A program made the position numbers and the translations under genes. Shown here in pieces: positions 17,603-27,000 of a stretch of 32,281 bases of DNA (positions are counted from its first letter, which is position 1; each line of letters begins with the position of its first letter). The DNA is from an uncultured Ruminococcus sp. Its GTDB lineage: Bacteria; Bacillota; Clostridia; Oscillospirales; Ruminococcaceae. A model generated the notes under the pieces. The model was given only the letters and a program-made list of their open reading frames with translations, was not told the origin of the DNA and did no database searches. Location of the stretch: the NCBI GenBank assembly GCA_947587925.1, contig CANPYF010000006.1:1-32281 (forward strand), given 5' to 3'.

Positions 17603-18389
17603 AGCGAACCTCCTTTGGAAGTGAAATATTTATTTTTTGGGCGGGAACGTTTTGGATAAAATTATCTTGGATAAACTCGCCGCAAGCGGGCTCGCCCCGA
17701 ACGGCTATCAGTTTTTTGTACGCCGTGCCGTATTTGGAAAACGAAGTTTTGTAGATCTTTTGCTGCGAAAGGATACTCATCATCCAAAGCGGTATGCCGC
17801 CCGAACATTTTATTTCCATAAGCGTCATGCCGTCTTCGAGCAGCGGATAACCGCCGATGTCGGAGCACAGCGAAAGGTCGGACAGACGGGCGAGGATCTG
17901 CTCGTCAAAGGTCACGCGGAAATCGCTTCCGTCTGTTGCATAAAACGCTTCGCGTTCGTAGGATAAAAACGCGCGGGGACGCAGCGTGCCGTAATATTTC
18001 ATGAAATATTCTATCTCGTCGGCGATCTGCGTTTTTTTCGGACAGGGGGATATCCCGCTCAGCCAGAGGGTGGCGTCGATCTCACTCAGCGCGATACGCC
18101 GTTTGTAAACTACCGAGTCAAACTTCTTTTTCAGTTCGACAAAGACCGTGCTGTCCGATGTTGCCTGCGAGTAGCTGCGTATACGCAGCTTTTCTTTATA
18201 TACGGGACGTTCTATCGAACGGCGCACCAGCCGAAATTTGTCCGTGTCAAAATAGATATTGCTTATAGCCGTCCGTCCGTAGCTGTCAAGTTTCATATGC
18301 GCCGCAAGCGCATCGCAGACGGCTTGCTTTTGCTCCTTGGTCAGTAAATATTTTAGTTCGTAACGCTTAAATACGGTTTGAAATGCCAT
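17595..18389 (-). CDS. polyphosphate polymerase (VTC) domain-containing protein
   Basis: KRYELKYLLTKEQ, NIYFDTDKFRLVRRSIERPVYKEKLRIRSY, VFVELKKKFDSVVYKRRI, FLSYEREAFY, RVTFDEQI, LMEIKCSGGIPLWM, TSFSKYGTAY: VTC-domain pattern of conserved basic and acidic residues. Confidence 0.9.
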   Translation of the reverse strand: MAFQTVFKRYELKYLLTKEQKQAVCDALAAHMKLDSYGRTAISNIYFDTDKFRLVRRSIERPVYKEKLRIRSYSQATSDSTVFVELKKKFDSVVYKRRIALSEIDATLWLSGISPCPKKTQIADEIEYFMKYYGTLRPRAFLSYEREAFYATDGSDFRVTFDEQILARLSDLSLCSDIGGYPLLEDGMTLMEIKCSGGIPLWMMSILSQQKIYKTSFSKYGTAYKKLIAVRGEPACGEFIQDNFIQNVPAQKINISLPKEVRYA

Positions 18390-18583
18390 ATACCGAGCCT
18401 CCCTTAGTTTATAAAACCAGTATAAGCGTCAAAACTTAACTAAGCTTAAAAGTGCGAAAAGTTTTTAAAAAAATTTTTTTGCAAAAAAATTCAGCGTTCT
18501 TTTAGGCTCAATTAATGTTTGCCTGTTATAATCATAATAAAGTAAAAACTTTACGGACAAAAGTGTAAGAGAGGTTTTTAAAA

Positions 18584-19255
18584 ATGAGGATTTTATTGGC
18601 GGAGGACGAACGTCCGCTTGCTAAGGCGCTCGTTAAGATCTTTGAAAAAAATAATTATTCTGCCGACGCGGTGTATAACGGCGAGGACGCGCTGAATTAT
18701 CTGGAGCTGGGCGATTATGACGCCGCGGTGCTTGACATCATGATGCCGAAAATGGACGGTATCACGGTACTGAAAAAGGTGCGCGAATCGGGCAGCAGGA
18801 TACCTGTTTTGCTGCTTACTGCCAAATCGGAGATAGACGATAAGGTGTTGGGGCTTGACAGCGGCGCAAATTATTACCTCACCAAGCCGTTTGACACAAA
18901 AGAACTGCTTGCAGCCGTACGCGCTATCACGAGAAGTCAAAGCGGCACAGATTCGCGGCTTACGTTCGGCAATATCACGCTCGACCGTGCGACATTTGAA
19001 CTGTCCTCCCCGTCAGGCAGTTTTCGTCTTGCCAACCGCGAATTTCAGATGATGGAGATACTTATTTCAGACCCTCATCACATCATTTCCGTTGAGAGGT
19101 TTATGGAAAAGATCTGGGGTTACGATACCGACGCTGAAATAAGCGTGGTATGGGTGTATGTTTCATATCTGCGCAAAAAGCTGACCGCGCTCAACGCGGA
19201 TATTCAGATAAAAGCGCACCGCAATGCGGGGTATTCTCTGGAGGGATCGGCATGA
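18584..19255 (+). CDS. OmpR-family response regulator
   Basis: ILLAEDERPLAKALVKIFEKN, LDIMMPKMDGITVLKKVRE, LTKPFDTKELLAAVRAI; wHTH C-terminus. Confidence 0.95.
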   Translation: MRILLAEDERPLAKALVKIFEKNNYSADAVYNGEDALNYLELGDYDAAVLDIMMPKMDGITVLKKVRESGSRIPVLLLTAKSEIDDKVLGLDSGANYYLTKPFDTKELLAAVRAITRSQSGTDSRLTFGNITLDRATFELSSPSGSFRLANREFQMMEILISDPHHIISVERFMEKIWGYDTDAEISVVWVYVSYLRKKLTALNADIQIKAHRNAGYSLEGSA

Positions 19256-20487
19256 TACGAAGGCTTCGCATACAGTTCATTGTGCTTGCAATGCTCTCGC
19301 TGCTTCTGCTGCTTGCCGTTATCGTAACGGGAATGAATTTGCTCAACTACCGTTCGGTCATCAGTGACGCGGACGAGGTACTGTCTATAATTTCGCAGAA
19401 CAGGGGAGTATTCCCCAACATGGACGGCGGTCAAGGACCGTTCGGTCGGCATCCTCACGGAATGTCCCCCGAGCTGCCTTATGAATCAAGATATTTTTCC
19501 GTACTGCTGGCAGATGACGGCACGGTCATTCGCGTAGACACGGGGCGTATCGCTTCCGTTGACGAAAGCCAAGCCGTTGCTGATGCAAAAGCGGTCGCAA
19601 AATTAGATAACGAAAAAGGATTTTTCGAGCAATTTCGTTACATCAAAACAAATGACGGACAGGGAACGCTGATAACCTTTTTAGACTGCGGGCGCAAGCT
19701 GGACGCTTATCATAATTTTCTGCTCATCAGCATTGTAATGGCATCTGCGGGATTTTTCATTGTCTTTTTTGTTATTGTATTTTTTTCGGGAAAATTTATT
19801 CGTCCTATCGCCGAAAGCTACGAAAAGCAAAAGCGTTTCATCACAGATGCGGGGCATGAGATAAAAACGCCGCTTACCATTATAAACGCCAACACCGACC
19901 TGCTTGAAATGGACATTGGCGAAAATGAATATGTTGACGAGATCAGACAGCAGGCAAAGCGCCTTACGGGGCTTACCAACGATCTTGTCAGTCTTGCGCG
20001 AATGGAGGAATCGGATCGGACGATGCCGATGATAGAATTTCCGCTCTCCGAGGTCGTACAGGACGCGGCAGCGTCCTTCAAAGCGCCCGCGCAGGCGCAG
20101 AACAAGCAGTTTAACTGCAACATCAAACCCATGCTTTCCATGAACGGAAACGAAGAAGCGATAAGCAGGCTGGTGCTTTTGCTTTTGGACAACGCGCTCA
20201 AATACTCGCCCGAAGGGGGCGTCATTTCCTTAGAGCTTGCGCGGCAGGGCAAGCATCTGCTCTTATCGGTATGCAACACCGTTGCGGAGGAGATAAACTC
20301 GGAGCAGCTTTCCCATGTTTTCGACCGTTTTTATCGTTCCGATCCCTCCCGAAATTCACAGACAGGCGGACACGGGATAGGACTGTCTATCGCCAAAGCG
20401 ATCGTTACCGCGCACGGCGGCAAGATAACCGCGCAGGTCAAGGGCGGGGATTCGTTTCTGATCTCGGTCGTTTTTTCGGGGGGTTGA
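19252..20487 (+). CDS. sensor histidine kinase (ATGA overlap with the upstream RR; true start ~19252, not 19150)
   Basis: MIRRLRIQFIVLAMLSLLLLLAVIVTGM TM; FITDAGHEIKTPLTIINANTDLLEM H-box; LLDNALKYSPEGG; GGHGIGLSIAKAIV. Confidence 0.95.
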   Translation: MIRRLRIQFIVLAMLSLLLLLAVIVTGMNLLNYRSVISDADEVLSIISQNRGVFPNMDGGQGPFGRHPHGMSPELPYESRYFSVLLADDGTVIRVDTGRIASVDESQAVADAKAVAKLDNEKGFFEQFRYIKTNDGQGTLITFLDCGRKLDAYHNFLLISIVMASAGFFIVFFVIVFFSGKFIRPIAESYEKQKRFITDAGHEIKTPLTIINANTDLLEMDIGENEYVDEIRQQAKRLTGLTNDLVSLARMEESDRTMPMIEFPLSEVVQDAAASFKAPAQAQNKQFNCNIKPMLSMNGNEEAISRLVLLLLDNALKYSPEGGVISLELARQGKHLLLSVCNTVAEEINSEQLSHVFDRFYRSDPSRNSQTGGHGIGLSIAKAIVTAHGGKITAQVKGGDSFLISVVFSGG

Positions 20488-20507
20488 GTTGGGGTCGCTT
20501 GCGTGGG

Positions 20508-20838
20508 GGAACGCGCTGACGCGCGTTTTGTGGGGGTCGCGAACAATACGCTCACCTGCCCCTTAAAAGGGGCAGGCGGCTCTTGTTTGCGATTTAAATC
20601 GGCGTTTTTACTGCGATTTTGCGGGGGTTGATGGCGCTTCTCTGTTGGGGCTTTAACCCTGTGTTGTGTTTTTCGCCGATTTAAATTTTTTGGATTGTTC
20701 GCTCGGTTTGGGTTGATATGTTTCCTTCTTTTGCGCCTTGACGGGGGCTCTGCCCCCGCGCCCCTGCAAAGGGGAAACCCTTTAAAAAGGGTTATCCCCC
20801 TTGACCCCTATCCTAAACTTTTATGCCCCGCGGTTGTT
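20508..20838 (-). repeat. Structured intergenic element, copy B (~331 bp), inverted relative to copy A
   Basis: AACGCGCTGACGCGCGTT (20510-20527), CACCTGCCCCTTAAAAGGGGCAGGCG (20553-20578), GGGGGCTCTGCCCCC (20743-20757), CCCCTGCAAAGGGG (20761-20774), AACCCTTTAAAAAGGGTT (20776-20793), in the same order as the reverse complement of copy A. Confidence 0.92.
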
Positions 20839-20935
20839 GGACGTCTTACTTCTTACAGTCCGAACTTGTTCGGACGTCTGACCTCTTACAGTCCGAACTT
20901 GTTCGGACGTCTGACCTCTTACTTCTAACCTCTAA
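20839..20935. repeat. ~33-bp tandem repeat array with palindromic cores
   Basis: GTCCGAACTTGTTCGGAC at 20858-20875 and 20891-20908, joined by GTCTGACCTCTTACA-like segments. Confidence 0.9.
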
Positions 20936-20941
20936 TAGTAT

Positions 20942-20976
20942 AGCGGAGCAGTCTTTCCGTCCTGCTCCGCTTTTTT
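20942..20976 (+). terminator. Rho-independent terminator
   Basis: AGCGGAGCAG-tctttccgtc-CTGCTCCGCT followed by TTTTT. Confidence 0.88.
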
Positions 20977-20983
20977 CTATCTT

Positions 20984-22399
20984 CTAATTATCAAACGTGA
21001 AGCTCTCAAACTCTGCTTCCCCGTCTCCGTAAAATTCAAAGTATATCGCCCTTTTGCCGATAATTCCGCAGTTTAGCGGTACATTCTGCCCGCCGCCGCT
21101 TAGATCAATGTCCGCAATGACCTTTCCTCGGTAACTGTCCGCACGCACTCTCACACTCATCTGACCTTTGACCTTCGCCGTCACTGTCACACTTTTTGGA
21201 GATGTTTCCCCGAATTGTAAGTATCTGAATCCCGCCGTTGTGCCGTCCTTGATGTTCACAATAGGCGCGGAAATGCCGTCTATCTGCTCGTAGACAGCCT
21301 TTATGTACGCTTGGTGGAGCGGGCTTATGTGGCACGCGTACCCCGCCGATATTATCTTGTAAGCGTCTATTCCGTTTACGCTCGCACCTGATGAAGTCAT
21401 CTCGACCGGCTTTGAGGATACCGGCTCGCCGTTTATGTAGGTAATATCGCCGATGTAGATCTTGCCGTTTTTGCCTGTCGCAATGTCGACCGGTTCTATC
21501 ATGCCCTGCCGCGCAAATTCGTCAGTACCCGTGTGACGGTGGTAAAATATGTACCATTGACCGTTTATTTCCACAAGCCCGCCGTGGTTGTTGCCCCAGC
21601 GGTAGGTCTGCTGACCGCTTCCGTCAGGGAGCTTTAGTATCTCGCCGCCGTTAAAGGAAATGTCGCCGCCGTCCTGATAGCCGTCAAGCGGACTGTCCGA
21701 CCATTTATATGAAAGAAAACCGTTGTTATCCTCATAGACCCCCAGTTCGGGCATGGGCGTAACGCATCTTTTTGAATACACATAAACATATTTTCCGTTT
21801 ATCTTACGCGGACTTGAAGCCTCAAAAAATGCGTCCCTTAAATCAATGTGCGCGGTATCGGCATTCTCGTTCCACGGGTCGGGTACATGACCTATCGGGT
21901 GAGCCTTGAACGTTCCCTCTTTAATTGTCGCCATATCTTCTTCAAGTTCGGCGCAGTAGCAGGAGCAAAATCCCCAATAGGCGTATACCCTGCCGTCATC
22001 ATCTACCAGAACGCCGGGGTCGAAGCCGAGCTTTGTTTCAACGGGGTCGGTAAAAGGTCCTGCGGGATCTTTTGACGAAGCGACTACTATTCTTCCGCCC
22101 TGATCTTCAGCGGCATAAAGATAAAATGTGTCACCCTTCTGAACGACATCGGGCGCATAGAGTATCGAGCCGTTTGTTGCGGTATAGCACACGCCGTGAT
22201 AGGTCCAGTCGGTAAGGTCGTCAAGCGGTGCGCTCCATACCACCTGATCTCTGCCGCAGTAGGCGGTTTTTTCCGTATCGTGAGAACCGTAGACATAAAG
22301 CCGCTTTTCGCCGCGATACTCAAAGACCCTCGGTTCGCCGTCAGGGATATGCTCCCAAAGCGGCAGATACGGATTAGCCGATCTTAAAATTTCTTTCAT
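20984..22399 (-). CDS. glycoside hydrolase family 43 protein
   Basis: NPYLPLWEHIPDGEPRVFEYRGEKRLYVYGSHD, YAPDVVQKGDTFYLYAAED, FDPGVLVDDDGRVYAYWG, FFEASSPRKINGKYVYVYS, NNHGGLVEINGQWYIFYHRHTG; C-terminal CBM6-like beta region. Confidence 0.92.
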   Translation of the reverse strand: MKEILRSANPYLPLWEHIPDGEPRVFEYRGEKRLYVYGSHDTEKTAYCGRDQVVWSAPLDDLTDWTYHGVCYTATNGSILYAPDVVQKGDTFYLYAAEDQGGRIVVASSKDPAGPFTDPVETKLGFDPGVLVDDDGRVYAYWGFCSCYCAELEEDMATIKEGTFKAHPIGHVPDPWNENADTAHIDLRDAFFEASSPRKINGKYVYVYSKRCVTPMPELGVYEDNNGFLSYKWSDSPLDGYQDGGDISFNGGEILKLPDGSGQQTYRWGNNHGGLVEINGQWYIFYHRHTGTDEFARQGMIEPVDIATGKNGKIYIGDITYINGEPVSSKPVEMTSSGASVNGIDAYKIISAGYACHISPLHQAYIKAVYEQIDGISAPIVNIKDGTTAGFRYLQFGETSPKSVTVTAKVKGQMSVRVRADSYRGKVIADIDLSGGGQNVPLNCGIIGKRAIYFEFYGDGEAEFESFTFDN

Positions 22400-22539
22400 A
22401 TCTTGACCTCCTGTCAGAAATTTTTTTATTTCTAAATTTTATTTTTAAATATTATACCATACTTTTTTTGAAATAGCAATATTTAAATTATGCAAAGCTG
22501 AAATATATCCTGTTTTCCGCGGTTTTACGCGTGTATTTA

Positions 22540-22568
22540 TTGACTTTTTTAATAATGTTTAGTATAAT
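22540..22568 (+). promoter_or_regulatory. Promoter for the WYL regulator
   Basis: TTGACT-17 bp-TATAAT. Confidence 0.7.
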
Positions 22569-22610
22569 CAAATAAGAGAAGATCAAAATTTTGAACAGGA
22601 GGAAAAAAGT

Positions 22611-23597
22611 ATGTCACGGGAACGTATTTTACATATTCTTGATTTTATTTCGCATAACACGGACGAGGATCACGGCGTGACCCTTAAAGAGATCAGCAAT
22701 TATCTTAAAGAAGAGAAAAATCAGGGGAATATCTCACCGCTCACCATAAGGCGCGACATAAGCAAGCTTGTGGATCTGGGGTACGGTATTGCCGAGGAGC
22801 ATGGTGCGCACAATACTGCTTATTACAAATTGGTCGAAAGGGATTTTACATTTAATGAGATAAGATTTATCGTAGATTCCGTATCAATAAATAAATTTCT
22901 CACACCGCAGCAAAAGCGATCGCTGATAAATAAATTTGAGAAATTTTCCACACCTGCCGAACTGCGGCAGCTTTCAAGCAGGATCTCGCTTGAATATACC
23001 GCTTCGCCTTCGCTCGATCTGCTGGATAATCTTGATAAGATACATACGCTCATTTCGCAGAAACGGTTTATTGATTTCAGTTACGGTAAATTTGATACAG
23101 ATCATAATGTAGTATATTATAAAAAATCGCGCTCGGTGCTGCCTGTAAGGGTGGTATATTTTCACGATAAATTTTATTTAAAATGCTTTGATGTACAAAA
23201 CGATCAGTTCAGGACATACCGCGTTGACCGTATGAATGAAATAACCGGCGGTGATGTATATGACAAGCCTTTGCCGAAGGAGCATAAGCATAATGCTTTT
23301 ATTGCCGATATGTTCCCGCCCGATTATTTTGACACCGTTACGCTGAGGATCAAAAAATTTCTGCTTGATGAGATGATAGAACAGCTTTGCAGCTATGCTT
23401 CGGTGCGGGAAGATTTTGACGATCCTGAATATGATGTGGTCCATGCGCGTGTCGGAGTAAACAGGCAGTTCTTTTTATGGATAATGAGTTACGGCGACGG
23501 CGTTGAGATACTTTCTCCGGTCAAGGTAAAGGAGCAGTTTATTGAAGAATTGAAAAAGGTTTGCAGTCAATACCCTGAAATGACCGATATGTTATAA
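22611..23597 (+). CDS. WYL-domain (HTH) transcriptional regulator
   Basis: N-terminal HTH (RERILHILDFISHNTDEDHGVTLKEISNYL...PLTIRRDISKLVDLGYGI) and WYL-like core (RFIDFSYGKF...SVLPVRVVYFHDKFYLKCFDVQNDQFRTYRVDRMNEI). Confidence 0.88.
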   Translation: MSRERILHILDFISHNTDEDHGVTLKEISNYLKEEKNQGNISPLTIRRDISKLVDLGYGIAEEHGAHNTAYYKLVERDFTFNEIRFIVDSVSINKFLTPQQKRSLINKFEKFSTPAELRQLSSRISLEYTASPSLDLLDNLDKIHTLISQKRFIDFSYGKFDTDHNVVYYKKSRSVLPVRVVYFHDKFYLKCFDVQNDQFRTYRVDRMNEITGGDVYDKPLPKEHKHNAFIADMFPPDYFDTVTLRIKKFLLDEMIEQLCSYASVREDFDDPEYDVVHARVGVNRQFFLWIMSYGDGVEILSPVKVKEQFIEELKKVCSQYPEMTDML

Positions 23598-23602
23598 CGG
23601 CT

Positions 23603-23629
23603 GCGGAGATCTCCGTTTCTCCGCTTTTC
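23603..23629 (+). terminator. Terminator downstream of the WYL gene
   Basis: GCGGAG-atctccgttt-CTCCGC followed by TTTT. Confidence 0.6.
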
Positions 23630-23681
23630 ACAAGCACCCTAAACGATAAATTTCACCAAACTATCACAAAATTTTCACCCG

Positions 23682-23701
23682 TTTTTTTTTTTTTTTTTTT
23701 T
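23682..23701. repeat. Homopolymeric T tract (20 nt)
   Basis: Direct count of T between cacccg and aaaattg. Confidence 0.9.
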
Positions 23702-23756
23702 AAAATTGTATAGAAACATTTTTAAAAAAGCGTCAAAATCGTGTTATTTAACAAAT

Positions 23757-23834
23757 AACAGGGATAATTAAAATGTAAGAAACATTATCCCGTTATGATC
23801 TGCGTGATAGATCATACGGCGGGATACCGCACTT
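23757..23834. other. Cluster of hairpins upstream of the large surface protein gene
   Basis: AACaGGGATAAT..ATTATCCCGTT (23757-23794), TATGATCT-gcgtgat-AGATCATA (23794-23816), CGG..CCG short stem. Confidence 0.6.
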
Positions 23835-23876
23835 CGATAATATTTTTATATTGAGCAAATATTTTTATATTTTCCC

Positions 23877-23905
23877 TTGACGATCCCGAGGGTATATGAT
23901 ATAAT
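23877..23905 (+). promoter_or_regulatory. Promoter of the large surface protein
   Basis: TTGACG-17 bp-TATAAT with TGaTATAAT extended -10. Confidence 0.8.
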
Positions 23906-24010
23906 ATACATACTTTTATAGTATATTTAATCTAACACATAAAAATCATAAATTTTTGCAATAGGTTTCGGCATAATATTCCCATTATATTTTGACAAAG
24001 GGGTGTCAGT

Positions 24011-27000
24011 ATGAGCATACATAAAAAACAAAGCTCCCGTAAACTGTTTATGCGTATCAAAGCGGGTATTCTTTCCGCTGTCGTGTTTGCAGGCTCTGTA
24101 ATGTCAAATTATGCGGGGCTTATAGATGATCCCGCAATGTACGCCGCAGGCGAAGGATCTTCCGTGTCAGGCGAAAGCTCCGCCGTAGTTATCCCGGAAG
24201 GTCTGAATTATGAGATCGAATTAAAATCAAACGCACAGTGGAAAGTGACTTTCAGCGGCAGCGCGGCTATTCCCGCGAATATCCTTGATGCCGATGTGTT
24301 CAGCGCGTATAGGGATAATATTGATGAGGTAGAGATCGGAGAAGGTATTTCTAAAATACCTGAAAATGCTTTTAAAGGGCTGAAAAGTCTGCATATCGTT
24401 GATTTTGGCAAAAATTCGGCTGTTACAGAGATAGGTGCATCTGCGTTTGCCGGCTGCACTTATCTTGAAATTGTCGATCTGGAAAATTGCACCGATCTGC
24501 AAACAATTTCAGACGCCGCTTTTCAGAATACGGGGCTTGTTGAAGTGACTATCCCCGCAAATTTAACAACGATAGGCAACAGCGCTTTCAATCAATGCGG
24601 CAGTCTTACCGACGTACATTTTGAAAAAGATTGCAAAGTCAGCAGTTTCGGGGATAAGGCATTCGATAACTGCAAATCGCTTGTAAATGTCGAACTTGAA
24701 AACTGTACGGCAGCACAGATCACTTTCAATCATTCGGATTACACAGGCGCATTTTCAAATTGCAATTCGCTGAAAAAAGTAACCGTTCCGGCAGGTGCAT
24801 GGAGTGATATCGGCAGTATTTTCAGAGAATCACACTCACTTGAATCAGTTACTTTTATGCCTAATAGCAATGAAATAAAAGGTATCGGAAATATTGTTGC
24901 GGAAACATCGGTGGACGTCCTTGACTTTTCTCCTCTTGAAGGATTGACCAACATTGGCGCATGGCAGGTCAGGGGCAACTCGGTGACAAAAGTCGTTTTC
25001 CCCTCTTCTGTGAGCGGTGTTGGTCAACAGGCAGTCGGCGATATGCACGCGCTTACCGTGGTCGAATTTAAGCCGAATAATACGCTTGCTTATATCGGCG
25101 GACAAATGTTTCAAAATGACGATGCTTTGGTTTCCGTCAATCTGGAAGCTCTCACAAATCTTCAGTGGATAAGCTCTCAGGCATTTGAGAATTGTGAAAG
25201 CCTGACCTCCGTTACTTTCCCAAAAACATTGACTAAAATAGAAAGCAGCGCTTTTAACAACTGCAAAGGGCTGATAGATGTAAAATATGACGCCGCAAAT
25301 TTGTCCGAGGTTCAGGATAACATTTTTAACGGCGCAGGCTCTTTCGACCTGACTATATGTGAAAATGTAAAGACTATCCCTGCAAGTTTTCTGCTTCAGG
25401 CACAGGACCATATTTCGGGTCTTAAATTTGAAGGCACACCGACTTTCACTATAACAGGCGAAGGCGATCTGAAAGAACCGTTTGCGGCAGGCGGTGAATA
25501 CACCGTTGACGAGGGCGGAAATCTTTATAAAGTTGACGGTGATAATGCCATACTTGTCTATGCAAATAAAACGGCAGGAGAAATAACTATCCCCGATTCC
25601 GTGAACGGTCATACGGTAACAGGCATAGCAAAAAATGCTTTCAGAAATTCAAATGTGACCGAGCTGACGTTTGAAAAACCTGAAAATATTACATCAATTG
25701 AGGAGTATGCTTTTGCAAATGCAATGCTGCTTGGATCGATCAACGGAGAAACTATAGACAGCGAAATCAAAGCACTGTTTACAAGTGCAAGTGCGATAGG
25801 CAGCAATATTTTCTATAATACGGAAATACAAAATGACAGCGGTACTAAAATTACAGAAGATGTTTTCTCAAATGGAGCAACGCCTGAAGAACATGGTACT
25901 GCAATTGAAATTTATAGAAGTGACACAAGAACCCTGAACTACACTGTTAGTAATCATACAGACGAAACCGACGGCAAATTCCTGACAGGTGAGACCGCAA
26001 AAGTGGAGTTCGCCTATAACGGCGGCCGTCCTGTAAGAATTTACATCAGAGCAGATAAAAATGCGGTCATCGAATTCAACGACAACGGCATTTCTCTTCA
26101 AGAAACAGGTGTTGATGGAATTTATTACTATGATGTTGTGCATGAAGGAGCATCAACAAGCAATAATATCCTTAGTCTGAGCTATCCGAATTTCACTCCT
26201 CCCGGCAGTAAAATGCAGGTATGGGCAGTTGAATTTGATGATAATGATGCATTTTATAATTATTTTAAAGATGAAAATAAAAATGCAGTCATTTATCCTG
26301 ATGATAAAGACGGAACAGGTAAATACGAGGTTTCGGATAAATATTTTGAGATCGAGTGGACGACAAAACCTAATGAATTTAAATTGACTAAAACTTATGA
26401 CTCTTCCGCTAATCCTTATTTTATCAAATCATCAGACGACAAAATAACTCTCAAAGACCTTAAATACAGGGTCACTTTTACTAAAGAAAATGCAGAGGCG
26501 GCTGATATAAATATCGGAAGCGATATCGTCCGCTATGTTGATTATGCGGATACGCTTGCTCTGCCCGAAAAGCTGAAATGGCTTGACGGAATAAATACAA
26601 GTTATACAGATACTCATTTTATCAAAAACGGTGACAGCGGTACGCTGTATATCAATATCGGCGGCAAGGACTACGAAATGTTTACGCTCTCAGGCGTGCA
26701 GAATCTTGTTGATATGTCTGTCAAGCCGACCAATGACGGAAAAATTTCGCTCTGCTGGCGGCTGGCAAATACAAGCTCGACTGCGGAGATAACCCCTTTT
26801 GACGGGTATATCACCTTCGGCTCGGAAGTAATTGTCGCTGACAATGATGTCACCGCAGGAATGGCTATCGGAGATATAAATAATAGTATTTCCGCAAATG
26901 AATATTTTACCTTTTCAAGAATGCAAAGCGACTCGGGCGCTGTCACAGTTACAAACTTTACCGCGCCCGACAGCAAACTTATTTTCAGCAAAGATGTGCT

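Noticed and set aside
20839-20935. Possible CRISPR array
   Set aside because: Only two to three short units, spacers are themselves repeats, no cas genes.
23906-24010. c-di-GMP riboswitch in the adhesin 5' UTR
   Set aside because: The short AT-rich leader lacks the conserved GEMM core motifs I would expect.
24845-25612. 255-aa minus-strand ORF
   Set aside because: Shadow ORF antisense to the LRR region.
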